From NCBI GenBank assembly GCA_945870855.1, contig CAMBTP010000003.1, positions 45,839 to 109,838 of the forward strand: a DNA stretch of 64,000 bases, read 5' to 3'. Source of the stretch: Prosthecobacter debontii (GTDB taxonomy: Bacteria; Verrucomicrobiota; Verrucomicrobiia; Verrucomicrobiales; Akkermansiaceae). A model generated the notes under the pieces. It saw only the letters and a list, made by a program, of their open reading frames with translations. It did not search any database and was not told the DNA's origin. The position numbers and the translations under genes are program-made. Shown here piece by piece: positions 1 to 7,704 of the stretch (position 1 is the first letter of the stretch; each line of letters begins with the position of its first letter).

Positions 1-368
1 GATTTATCGGCTTCTTCCTGGCGGGAGATCGTCAGCAAGTAGGGTGCGCGCTCTGGATCTTCTTGGAAAGTTAGCTCGAAGGTGCTGTTGGCTTTTTCAG
101 TTTTGTGAAAAAGCTTTGCCTTGGTAGTGCGGCCTTGAATGGTGGCGAGAGCGGCGCCGATATCGGATAGCCCCCACTTCATGATGATTTTACTGTCCCA
201 GTCGAACTGCTTCTCGCCGTTTTGAGAGGCTGCCTCAATGAAGATCGCGCCCTTCTCCGCATTGAGGTTGAAGCGGACGACACCGCCGGTGCCGCGCTGG
301 TTTGGTTTGTAGATCGTGTAACCGTTGGAATACGCCTTGGTGTTTTCAGGATAGGTGGTGTCGCTCAT
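1..368 (-). CDS. Hypothetical protein, 3' end outside the window
   Basis: An open frame runs on the minus strand from an ATG at 368 off the left edge of the window, so only about the first 122 residues are present. The protein begins MSDTTYPENTKAYSNGYTIY and is soluble, with no signal peptide or membrane segment. It is rich in alternating beta-type stretches such as GGVVRFNLNAEKGAIFIEAA and a later FELTFQEDP. I do not recognise the family. The size and strand-rich N-terminus could fit a small Whirly or PC4-like nucleic-acid-binding fold, but that is only a guess. The codon use looks genuine and the frame is uninterrupted. Confidence 0.7.
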   Translation of the reverse strand, partial: MSDTTYPENTKAYSNGYTIYKPNQRGTGGVVRFNLNAEKGAIFIEAASQNGEKQFDWDSKIIMKWGLSDIGAALATIQGRTTKAKLFHKTEKANSTFELTFQEDPERAPYLLTISRQEEADK

Positions 369-417
369 AGTGAGTTCATAAGAACACTACTTTAAGACAT
401 CCTGCAAGAACTATTTC

Positions 418-483
418 TTAATGCTTATTCCGGGATATTTCACCTTCATCTGCGGTGGCATAACCGGCGTAGCGTTTTTAGCG
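418..483 (-). repeat. Degenerate duplicate of the uvrB 3' end
   Basis: These 66 bases align closely with the last 65 bases of uvrB (577-641). Both translate to KNATPVMPPQ-x-KVKY, and both end in the same order relative to TTAGCG. The copies differ at scattered bases, so this is an old duplication. The two copies flank the 94-bp inverted-repeat element at 485-578. The downstream copy still matches the end of uvrB but is now separated from the gene by uvrB's present stop codon. Confidence 0.75.
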
Positions 484-484
484 C

Positions 485-578
485 AATATGGAGAAGGGGT
501 TTGAAACCCCTTTGCAGAGGATCGGGAAATGGGTTCGCTTTGGTTGTGTAAAGGGGTTTCAAACCCCTTCTCCATATT
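485..578. repeat. 94-bp element with perfect 29-bp inverted arms
   Basis: Positions 485-513 are the exact reverse complement of 550-578. The spacer is 36 bases. Each arm itself contains the dyad AAGGGGTTTGAAACCCCTT, so the element could form one long hairpin or two small ones. The right arm ends inside the uvrB stop codon (577-579). The element sits between the true uvrB 3' end and a degenerate copy of that end. It could act as a uvrB transcription terminator or be a miniature repeat of the REP/MITE type. Confidence 0.8.
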
Positions 579-2742
579 AGCGCTTCTTTGCATACTTTAC
601 CTTTTTCTGCGGTGGCATGACGGGCGTGGCGTTTTTTAGCGTGGCGATCTGGTCGCGGAGGTGGGCGGCGCGTTCGAACTCAAGCTTGGAAGATGCTTCG
701 CGCATTTCCTGCTCCAGCTCGGCAATGACTCGGAGCTTGTCGTAGGTAGTTTCGTCTTCGCCGACGAGAGAGGCGTTGAGTTTTTCGGCGTGCTGCTTGC
801 CTTTTTCGTAGGAATGGAGGCTCTGTTGGACGGAACGGATGACGGATTGCGGGGTGATGCAGTGCTCCTCGTTGTGGGCGATCTGGCGGGCGCGGCGGTA
901 TTCGGTGACGTTGATTAAGGTCTGGATGGAATCAGTGACGACATCCGCGAAAAGCACGCACTCGCCGTTGAGGTGGCGGGCGGCGCGGCCTGCGGTCTGG
1001 ATAAGAGAGGTTTCGTTGCGGAGGAAACCTTCCTTGTCGGCGTCGAGGATGCAGACGAGCGAAACTTCCGGGAGGTCGAGGCCCTCGCGGAGGAGGTTTA
1101 TGCCGATGAGGATGTCGAAGGTGGCGGCGCGGAGCTGGCGCAGGATTTCCACTCGCTCGATCGCATCGATATCGGAGTGGAGGTAGCGGCATTTCAGGCC
1201 GGTAGAGGAAAGGTATTCGGCGAGGTCTTCGGCGGTTTTCTTGGTGAGTGTGGTGACGAGGACGCGCTCGCCTTTCTCCACCCGCTGGCGGCAGAGCTCG
1301 ATGGTCTCGTCGATCTGGCTCTTGAGCGGGCGGATCGTGAGCACCGGATCGAGCAGGCCTGTGGGGCGGATGATCTGTTCTACTACGAGCGGCGTACCTC
1401 GTTTGTCTGGATGGAAATCGGCGATGGACTCTGCGTTGCCCGAGGGCTTGACCTTGATTTTCTTGAAATCGAAGGGAGTCAACCCGTCCTCGCCAAGCCT
1501 GCCTTTCGTGGCGATGAACTTTGTGTTTTCAGGCCGCGAGTTGACGATATCAAACGGCCCCGGCGTGGCGGAGACATAGACGCGCTGGCTCGTCATTTCC
1601 ATGAACTCGTCGAAGCGCAGAGGGCGGTTGTCCATTGCAGAGGGCAGGCGAAAGCCGTGCTCGACCAAGGTCGTCTTCCGTGATTTATCGCCCTCGAACA
1701 TCCCGCCGATCTGCGGGATCGTGGCATGGGATTCATCGACAAGCAGGAGGAAATCGCGCGGAAAGAAATCGAGCAGCGTATGCGGGCGCGAGCCGGGCGG
1801 TCGACCTGTTAGATGGCGCGAGTAGTTTTCGATGCCTTGGCAGAAACCCATTTCCGACATCATCTCCAGATCGTATTCCGTCCGCATCCGCAGGCGCTGT
1901 GCCTCGATGAGCTTCCCCCCCTTTTCCAGCTCCGGGATGCGCGTGTCGAGCTCCTCACGGATTTTTCCAATCGCGGTCTTCATCTTATCACCGGCGGTGA
2001 CGAACTGCTTGGCGGGGTAGAGTGTGTGATTTTCCAAAATCTCGATCACTTTCCCGCTGACCGTGTGGATGGAGGATATGCGCTCCACCTCATCGCCGAA
2101 GAACTCGATACGGATCGCGGTCTCATCGAGGTAAGCGGGATGGACTTCAACCACGTCTCCCCTCACCCGGTATTTCCCGCGACCGAAAGCGATGTCATTT
2201 CTTTCGAAAAGCATTCCGACGAGGGCGTTAAGCAATTCCTCGCGGGTAATGCGTTGGCCCGTAAAAACCGGGAACATCATGTCCTTGTAATCCTCCGGCG
2301 ACCCCAGGCCGTAGATGCAGGATACGGAGGCGATTACGATCGTGTCCTCGCGTGTGAGTAGCGAGCCCATCGTCGAGAGCCGGAGCCGCTCGATCTCCTC
2401 GTTGATCGAAGAATCCTTCTCGATGTAGGTGTCGGAGCGAGGGATATAGGCCTCGGGTTGGTAGTAATCGAAATAGGAGACGAAATACTCGACCGCGTTG
2501 TGTGGAAAAAAGTTTTTGAACTCGGAGTAAAGCTGTGCGGCGAGGGTTTTATTGTGGCTCATCACCAGCGCGGGCTTGCCGTGGCGTGCGATGAGATTCG
2601 CCATGGTGAACGTTTTTCCAGAACCTGTGACCCCGAGCAAAGTCTGGTGCTTATTCCCCGCTTCCAGGGATTTCACCAGCTTCTCGATCGCCTGATGCTG
2701 GTCGCCCTGGGGGCTGTATTCGCTGGAGAGGCGGAAAGGCAT
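577..2742 (-). CDS. uvrB: UvrABC excinuclease subunit B
   Basis: UvrB is the damage-verifying helicase-like subunit of nucleotide excision repair; it is loaded by UvrA and recruits UvrC. The protein has 721 residues, somewhat longer than the usual 670. The Walker A motif GVTGSGKTFT lies near residue 37, followed by the beta-hairpin region containing SYFDYYQPEAY, a DESH box and the helicase motif QTAGRAARH. A C-terminal UVR domain (EQEMREASSKLEFERAAHLR) contacts UvrC. The start is placed at the ATG giving MPFRLSSEYSPQGDQ, where the family normally begins; the frame stays open 23 codons further upstream. The C-terminus ends KNATPVMPPQKKVKYAKKR and is duplicated downstream. No LexA-type box was seen immediately upstream. 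Confidence 0.97.
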   Translation of the reverse strand: MPFRLSSEYSPQGDQHQAIEKLVKSLEAGNKHQTLLGVTGSGKTFTMANLIARHGKPALVMSHNKTLAAQLYSEFKNFFPHNAVEYFVSYFDYYQPEAYIPRSDTYIEKDSSINEEIERLRLSTMGSLLTREDTIVIASVSCIYGLGSPEDYKDMMFPVFTGQRITREELLNALVGMLFERNDIAFGRGKYRVRGDVVEVHPAYLDETAIRIEFFGDEVERISSIHTVSGKVIEILENHTLYPAKQFVTAGDKMKTAIGKIREELDTRIPELEKGGKLIEAQRLRMRTEYDLEMMSEMGFCQGIENYSRHLTGRPPGSRPHTLLDFFPRDFLLLVDESHATIPQIGGMFEGDKSRKTTLVEHGFRLPSAMDNRPLRFDEFMEMTSQRVYVSATPGPFDIVNSRPENTKFIATKGRLGEDGLTPFDFKKIKVKPSGNAESIADFHPDKRGTPLVVEQIIRPTGLLDPVLTIRPLKSQIDETIELCRQRVEKGERVLVTTLTKKTAEDLAEYLSSTGLKCRYLHSDIDAIERVEILRQLRAATFDILIGINLLREGLDLPEVSLVCILDADKEGFLRNETSLIQTAGRAARHLNGECVLFADVVTDSIQTLINVTEYRRARQIAHNEEHCITPQSVIRSVQQSLHSYEKGKQHAEKLNASLVGEDETTYDKLRVIAELEQEMREASSKLEFERAAHLRDQIATLKNATPVMPPQKKVKYAKKR

Positions 2743-2794
2743 GTGGCGGGAAGATGGGGCTTCTCCGGGATATTTCCAGCGGGGAAATCCCACC

Positions 2795-3955
2795 TCACTG
2801 CGGCAAGCCATCGCCTGCCGTTACACCGACGCGGGCGAACCCTTTTGTAGCTCCCTCGGGAACCGGACGTCGGGACGTCACTTTTTCCCAAGCCGCATTC
2901 AGCGCCGCCTGTTCGGGCGGGAAATCGCTCGCTGCGGTTGTCACTGAGGCGGAGCTCCACGTGCCATCGAGAGCATCGGAAAACCACGGCTGATAGATCT
3001 CCGTCAGCAGCCGCGAACCGACGCGGCGGCGGGGATAGGTGAGCGTCTGATAGAGTGTGCCCCCTTCATTCACGAGCGAGAAAACCGGCATGCCCAGGCC
3101 GTCGGCGGCGGGAACGGGGCCGCCATGGAGCGGTTTCGTGCCGAAGGCGTATTCGAGGACGTTCGGGATGTCATCCCCATCCGGATCGGCGGCGAGCGAA
3201 CTGATTTCCGGATCGGCCAACTGGACGGCTTCGAACGACTCACCCTGCCAGCGGGCGGTGGTGCCGACGGCGAAAATCAGCGTGAAAGGCTCGCTCAAAC
3301 CGGTGGGATTCGTCGCGCCCGGGCCGAGAAACGCCGAGGCACGGAGGGTTACGCGGTGGATGCCTTGGGCGGTGAAACCGAACGATGCGTGGGTATGCGA
3401 ACCGGCCGCGAAATAATAGGAATTTTCCACCGCCGTATTGAATGTGCTCATCCAGACTGTCGGCTGACCCGACACGGTGTTCCAGAGCGAGAAATGAGAG
3501 GTGGTTCCGTACGGGGGCTGGTAATCCACCAGCTGGATTCGGATCCATGGGCGGGCCGTGCCCTGTGGCACCCGGGGATCGCTCGGGATGTAACTCCCGA
3601 AGGTGCCTTCGGCTTGGTCGTTTCTGAAACCCGGCCAAGTCTCGCCGATACCGGGTGTGCCCTGTACCGCAATCCAAAGCGGCTGCCCGGCAGGAGCGCC
3701 GGTGAAAGAGAAAGCGGTGTTCGCGGGCTGGGTATGGCGAGCTCCGGCTATCGCGGGATTGCCGTTCACGTAGGGCTTGTCGGCCAGGGGCAGGAACGCG
3801 GCGGACGGTTCGTAGGAAGCCCCGTCCGTTTTGACGATGCAGTCCCATTCGCCGGCGGAAAAGTGGCAGCGGATATCGACGTGCTCTCCCAGCGCTTCCA
3901 GGCCCGCATGGGCGACGCCGGATGTGAGCAGGATGGAAATAAAGACAGCTTTCAT
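2795..3955 (-). CDS. Secreted choice-of-anchor-M-like surface protein
   Basis: The 386-residue protein starts with a short signal peptide (MKAVFISILLTSGVAHA). Its middle carries the anchor-M style pattern of W-P-G-F, HFSLW, and HTHASFGFTAQGIHRVTLRA, found in bacterial surface-anchored proteins. A calcium-binding-like DPDGDDIPNVLEYAFGT segment follows, as in many verrucomicrobial secreted proteins. Its ATG overlaps the stop of the upstream pseudopilin gene (ATGA at 3952-3955), so the two are probably translationally coupled. uvrB follows 52 bp downstream on the same strand. A role in the envelope or in surface display is likely; the substrate or partner is unknown. Confidence 0.75.
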   Translation of the reverse strand: MKAVFISILLTSGVAHAGLEALGEHVDIRCHFSAGEWDCIVKTDGASYEPSAAFLPLADKPYVNGNPAIAGARHTQPANTAFSFTGAPAGQPLWIAVQGTPGIGETWPGFRNDQAEGTFGSYIPSDPRVPQGTARPWIRIQLVDYQPPYGTTSHFSLWNTVSGQPTVWMSTFNTAVENSYYFAAGSHTHASFGFTAQGIHRVTLRASAFLGPGATNPTGLSEPFTLIFAVGTTARWQGESFEAVQLADPEISSLAADPDGDDIPNVLEYAFGTKPLHGGPVPAADGLGMPVFSLVNEGGTLYQTLTYPRRRVGSRLLTEIYQPWFSDALDGTWSSASVTTAASDFPPEQAALNAAWEKVTSRRPVPEGATKGFARVGVTAGDGLPQ

Positions 3956-4626
3956 GGCAATCCGGGAGGCAGGGCGATGTTGGTGCCCGAAGAGGTTTTT
4001 CGTTTCAGCACGTCGGCCGCTATGGATTCCACCCGGCCATCGGCATAGAGATAATTGGAGCGACCTGCGTCGGCGCTCCCAAAACGGCTGACAGCGACGT
4101 CCGCTGTGACCCCGCTCCAGCTAGACCATAGGTTCGAGTGCGTGTGGTCGTTGCCGGGGCCCGGGCCAATCTTATCGGAGCAAACGAAAGCAAGGAGAGT
4201 CCGCGTCGGGTCGGGAATGGAGGCGGGGCGGTTTAGCGCCGGGCCGATCGATTCCCCGAACGCGTCGGTTTCGGGAACGAAAAGGAAACTATTGAGGATG
4301 TAGCTCGTCCCCCCGGCGGCAAGCCGCTCCTTGGCGCGCGGATCGGCGGGGCAAATCCGGGTTTCATCGTATTCCCCCAGATATCCCTCCAGAGCGGCGA
4401 TCCAGGCATGATCCAGCGAAACGGTATGGGAAGTTTCCGGATATTTACCGCCGTTGTCTGCGGCATAGGACTGCAACGCGATACCCACATGACGCATATT
4501 GGACATGCAGCTCGACTCCTTGGCCCTCAGGACAAAGGAGCGGGACGCCGCAGCGGTCAGAGTGGCGAGGATTGCCAGGATCGCGATGACAGCAAGCAAC
4601 TCCACCAGGGTGAATCCAGGATTCAT
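3952..4626 (-). CDS. Type II-style pseudopilin (prepilin-type N-terminus)
   Basis: The 224-residue protein begins MNPGFTLVELLAVIAILAIL, a classic prepilin leader with cleavage after Gly and a hydrophobic helix. Near the C-terminus it has SNYLYADGRVESI, the DG-type motif of verrucomicrobial and planctomycetal pseudopilins. Four cysteines, including CPADPRA, may stabilise the globular part. The start is the ATG at 4626; an in-frame start 15 codons upstream would give an unusually long leader. The stop overlaps the start of the surface protein, so the pseudopilin and the surface protein form an operon. It probably works in a type II secretion or type IV pilus-like machine encoded elsewhere. Confidence 0.85.
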   Translation of the reverse strand: MNPGFTLVELLAVIAILAILATLTAAASRSFVLRAKESSCMSNMRHVGIALQSYAADNGGKYPETSHTVSLDHAWIAALEGYLGEYDETRICPADPRAKERLAAGGTSYILNSFLFVPETDAFGESIGPALNRPASIPDPTRTLLAFVCSDKIGPGPGNDHTHSNLWSSWSGVTADVAVSRFGSADAGRSNYLYADGRVESIAADVLKRKTSSGTNIALPPGLP

Positions 4627-4701
4627 TTTTCGATCTCCGGGAATGCGCCCGTCTGTTAACCCTATTTTCACGCCCCCTGATTACAAAATCACAAAATAAA
4701 A

Positions 4702-4726
4702 ACAACAACAAAAATTTTGTTGTTGT
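4702..4726. promoter_or_regulatory. AT-rich palindrome in divergent promoter region
   Basis: A perfect 12-bp inverted repeat, ACAACAACAAAA and its complement, has a one-base centre. It lies between the divergently transcribed pseudopilin operon (minus) and the PEP-CTERM gene (plus), in a 133-bp gap. The position suits a shared operator, but no regulator is visible nearby. Confidence 0.45.
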
Positions 4727-4759
4727 AATTTAATTGCGTTAATGGATAATTTGTCCACC

Positions 4760-5482
4760 ATGAAACGCATCACCGCATTGACCCTACCGCTCGCGCTGGC
4801 CATTTCCCAGCCCGTTTCCGCCGCCTCCCTATTGACAGGCGGTCACATCGATGGCCCAGCCTTCGGCTACATCTCCGCAGCTGACGCCTTAAGCGATCCC
4901 CTTCTCACCCAGGGCTTCGAGCCGCATTTCCACAACGAAGGCGGCCCAGATGGCGCGATCATCGATGGAGTCCGTCAAGAGACCGAATCGGAGTTCGACC
5001 CTGACGATTTGATCGTGGTGGTCGGCTTGACCTCCACCACTACCCTGGGAGCCACTAGCTATTACTTGCTGCCGGAAACCGAAACGGCGGCGGCAACCAA
5101 CAACGTGCCGTTTCTTGGCATAGGGCTTGAGGAGCTGACCGCTGCGGACTGGGCGGGCGGCATCGTGACCCTCACGCTGCTAAGCCATGTCGGCCCGGGC
5201 GAATTTCGCCTTTGGCAAGACGACGGATTAGGTGGAGCAATCGATTTCATCCATACGGATGGCGGACCGATGAGCTTCAACATCGCTGCGGGCACGCACA
5301 CCCACTACAACTGGGGCTTCACCGAGCTTGGTATCCACGAATTGGAGTTCCAAATTTCCGGCACGCATGTCGTGGACAATGAGCAGATCGGAGCGGCCAC
5401 ATACACTTTCGCCGTCCCGGAACCCTCCACCACCCTGCTCGGCGCCCTAGGAGCCCTCGCACTGCTTCGTCGCCGTCGTTGA
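4760..5482 (+). CDS. PEP-CTERM choice-of-anchor-M-like exported protein
   Basis: The 240-residue protein has an N-terminal signal peptide (MKRITALTLPLALAISQPVS). Its body contains FRLWQDDG and HTHYNWGFTELGIHEL, the same pattern as the surface protein encoded at 2795-3955. It ends VPEPSTTLLGALGALALLRR, a textbook PEP-CTERM sorting signal processed by an exosortase. An alternative in-frame ATG lies six codons upstream; the chosen start gives the better signal peptide. It is divergent from the pseudopilin operon and is followed by a strong terminator. A likely role is as an envelope or extracellular matrix protein. Confidence 0.85.
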   Translation: MKRITALTLPLALAISQPVSAASLLTGGHIDGPAFGYISAADALSDPLLTQGFEPHFHNEGGPDGAIIDGVRQETESEFDPDDLIVVVGLTSTTTLGATSYYLLPETETAAATNNVPFLGIGLEELTAADWAGGIVTLTLLSHVGPGEFRLWQDDGLGGAIDFIHTDGGPMSFNIAAGTHTHYNWGFTELGIHELEFQISGTHVVDNEQIGAATYTFAVPEPSTTLLGALGALALLRRRR

Positions 5483-5505
5483 GGACAGCAACCAAAGTCC
5501 CCCCC

Positions 5506-5538
5506 ATCCGTCGGCATGATCCATGCCGGCGGATTTTT
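5506..5538 (+). terminator. Rho-independent terminator after PEP-CTERM gene
   Basis: A 13-bp GC-rich stem (ATCCGTCGGCATG pairing with CATGCCGGCGGAT, one mismatch) with a three-base loop runs into TTTTT. It lies 24 bp after the PEP-CTERM stop codon. Confidence 0.85.
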
Positions 5539-5602
5539 GTGTCCGTATGATTCTGCCCTAGACTACACTTCTAGGTATCGGCGGAAATTTTCAGAAAGCT
5601 CG

Positions 5603-6769
5603 TCAACTGAGCGCGGCGAGTTCCCCGGCGAGTTCTAGCAGGCCGATGGCCTCTGTCTCGCGGGTGAGCGGGAAACGGTCGGTGCCACCGTGAGCCAGGA
5701 ACGAGCGCTTCGGGGCGATGTCGGTGATGGCGTGGTGGTTTCCCTTTTGCAGACCCTGTGCCGGGCTGCGCTTGATCTCGACCACCCAGACTCCGTGCCT
5801 GCCTCCGAGATCCAGCACTAGGTCGATTTCCGCGCCTGCGGCTGTCCGGTAAAAGTATGCCTGTGTGCCGACCGGGGCGGACGCGATGAGGTTCTCGATG
5901 ACCATGCCCTCCCAGCTCGCGCCAACCACCGGATGGCCGAGCAGCGCATCCACATCCGCGATCCCAAGCAGGGCGTGCAGCAGCCCGCTGTCGCGCACAT
6001 ACGTTTTGGGCGATTTCACGAGCCGCTTGCCCACGTTGCGGTGGTAGGGCGGCAGCCGGCGCACCAGCAACAGATCCGCGAGGAGTCCGAGGTAGCTAGT
6101 CACCGTCGGGGCGCTCACGCCGAGGTTGGCGGCAAACTTCGAGGCGTTGAGCAAGCCGCCCTGGGAGTGGGCGAGCATCGTCCAGAACCTCCCCAGCGTC
6201 TCCGCCGGAATGCGCGGCCCGAACATCGGCACATCCCGCTCCAGATACGTGCGGATGAAATCCCGCCGCAAAGCCATGCTCAGCGAATCATCGTCCGCGA
6301 GAAAACTGTCGGGAAAACCACCTCGCAGCCACAAAGTTTCGGTGGGTTGATTCGCGGTCTCCAGAGTATCCAGCGGCCCCATTTCCACAAAGGCGATCCT
6401 GCCCGCGAGAGTTTCGCTCTGGCGCATCAGTTCGATGGCCGCCGATCCTAGCATGAGAAACCGCCCGGTGCGCCGACCGGCTCTGCGTCCTTTGTCGATC
6501 ACCCCGCGCAACACCATGAACAGATCCGGCGCACGGTGGATCTCATCCAAAATCACCAATTTGTCCTCATGCTGCGCCAAGAACAATTCCGGCTCGGCAA
6601 GCTTCGCACGATCCGTCGGGTTCTCCAGATCCAGATAAACGCTGGGACGTGATGCCGCAACTTCCAGCGCCAATGTCGTCTTCCCCACCTGCCTTGGCCC
6701 CAACAACGCGACCGCCGCCTGCCGCGATATGGCCAAATCGACTTCTTGTTTGATACGCCTACGGATCAT
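5603..6769 (-). CDS. ATP-binding protein, AAA_14 plus DUF4143
   Basis: The 388-residue protein has an N-terminal P-loop GPRQVGKTTLALEV, Walker B LVILDEIHRAP, and sensor-like FLMLGSAAIEL, as in AAA_14 ATPases. The C-terminal half carries the DUF4143 pattern (YVRDSGLLHALLGI, then EIDLVLDLGG and VVEIKRSPAQG), which resembles a PD-(D/E)XK nuclease-like fold. Such genes are common in accessory regions; their cellular role is not established. The start codon sits inside a 16-bp palindrome, suggesting autoregulation. It lies alone on the minus strand. Confidence 0.9.
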   Translation of the reverse strand: MIRRRIKQEVDLAISRQAAVALLGPRQVGKTTLALEVAASRPSVYLDLENPTDRAKLAEPELFLAQHEDKLVILDEIHRAPDLFMVLRGVIDKGRRAGRRTGRFLMLGSAAIELMRQSETLAGRIAFVEMGPLDTLETANQPTETLWLRGGFPDSFLADDDSLSMALRRDFIRTYLERDVPMFGPRIPAETLGRFWTMLAHSQGGLLNASKFAANLGVSAPTVTSYLGLLADLLLVRRLPPYHRNVGKRLVKSPKTYVRDSGLLHALLGIADVDALLGHPVVGASWEGMVIENLIASAPVGTQAYFYRTAAGAEIDLVLDLGGRHGVWVVEIKRSPAQGLQKGNHHAITDIAPKRSFLAHGGTDRFPLTRETEAIGLLELAGELAALS

Positions 6770-6808
6770 CCTTGTATTTTAAAATACATATTTTTAAAAT
6801 ACAAGGAT
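6768..6808. promoter_or_regulatory. 16-bp inverted repeat over the ATPase start codon
   Basis: Positions 6768-6783 and 6793-6808 are perfect inverted repeats (ATCCTTGTATTTTAAA) with a nine-base AT spacer. The left arm contains the A and T of the ATPase start codon. A repressor bound here, or an RNA hairpin, would block expression. Confidence 0.6.
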
Positions 6809-6889
6809 AAAGCGGGTTAGGAAAATAACCTACTCCTCTTGCTCCGCTTTTGCTGCGGCTGAGGCGCAATTGATCCTGTAAGCAAGGCT

Positions 6890-7195
6890 TCAGTAAAAGG
6901 AACCGAATACCGGCGGAATCTCCCTTACAATCACCCGCAGGCTGAGACCTTGCTCGCGAAGAGCTGTGTCGAGCGCTTGGTCATCCGCAGGGGAAGCCTC
7001 GAGCAATTTGACGACATGAGGCAGGTATTGCTCCGAAAAACGCTCCGCGTAAGGATGGCGCGGGTCTGCCCAGTGTGCGAACAAGCGCTTGCGGACGTGG
7101 GGTCTCTTCCAGAGCAGGCGGGTGTATTCCAGCCGTGTTTGGTCATGGATGAGCAATGGCCAACGGGTTTGCGGGATTTCTGTCTCCGGGGTCAT
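6890..7195 (-). CDS. Hypothetical 101-residue protein
   Basis: A small basic/acidic mixed protein with aromatic-rich N-terminus (RWPLLIHDQTRLEYTRLLWK) and a C-terminal REIPPVFGSFY. No recognised domain, signal or membrane segment. Its ATG overlaps the stop of a decayed upstream frame (ATGA at 7192-7195), which suggests it was the second gene of a two-gene unit. The partner at 7192-7405 looks like the remains of a nucleotidyltransferase-like gene. The pair may be a decaying toxin-antitoxin-like or accessory cassette, but this is speculative. Confidence 0.5.
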   Translation of the reverse strand: MTPETEIPQTRWPLLIHDQTRLEYTRLLWKRPHVRKRLFAHWADPRHPYAERFSEQYLPHVVKLLEASPADDQALDTALREQGLSLRVIVREIPPVFGSFY

Positions 7196-7405
7196 ATCAG
7201 TCCAAGGTGGCGGGCGAGTTGTTCGTGTTGGCGGTCACGGGGTTCGTTCCGCCGCAATTTTGGTGCCAGGAGGTCTGCGGGCGATGTGCCAGAGAAGTCC
7301 GGCGGATCCGATCAAGGTCATAGAGCCTGGCTCGGTGAGCGCTCGTCCCCACTCTTCGAGCCATCCGATGATCTGGTGAGGATATTTGAGTTCTCGCCGC
7401 GGCAC
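7192..7405 (-). pseudogene. Remnant of a nucleotidyltransferase-like gene
   Basis: Two frames on the minus strand together look like the two ends of one protein. One (7405 to 7235) reads WLEEWGRALTEPGSMTLIGS followed by AGLLWHIARR; the LIGSAGLLWH pattern resembles the GS motif of small nucleotidyltransferases. The other, shifted by one base and ending at 7192, reads SPADLLAPKLRRNEPRDRQ and ARHLGLI, which resembles the C-terminus of the same kind of protein. The middle that would carry the catalytic acids is absent. I infer an internal deletion with loss of frame; family assignment is from memory of motif patterns only. Confidence 0.4.
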
Positions 7406-7704
7406 AGATGGCAGAGAATCACATATTGAGAGCTAACGCAAGCTGGGAACGTTCCACGCCGATCAGGTTTGAAGAAACGCATCGAAAGCAGTTTCACGCC
7501 CAGAGCCCCGCATCGGAAGCGATCTCTGCGCGGGTGAGCAGGCATGACTCGAACATGGCGGTGAGGTCGCGCAGGATCGAGGAAGGTGGGCGGGCGTTGC
7601 GGGGCATGGCTTGCGCGACGGACATAAACGTAAGTGAATTGCGTCAATTACACAGCGAGAAATCGGCGAGAGACAAATCCGTCTTTTCGGTGTTCATTGG
7701 GCGG

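Noticed and set aside
661..2361. Long plus-strand frames opposite uvrB
   Set aside because: They are antisense to a gene with full family motifs and have no recognisable domain; they result from GC-rich codon use.
7318..7647. A 109-residue minus-strand frame upstream of the protease
   Set aside because: Arg/His-rich composition without motifs. Another frame of the same stretch (MPRNARPPSSILRDLTAMF) looks more protein-like but stops after 37 codons. Probably decayed sequence.
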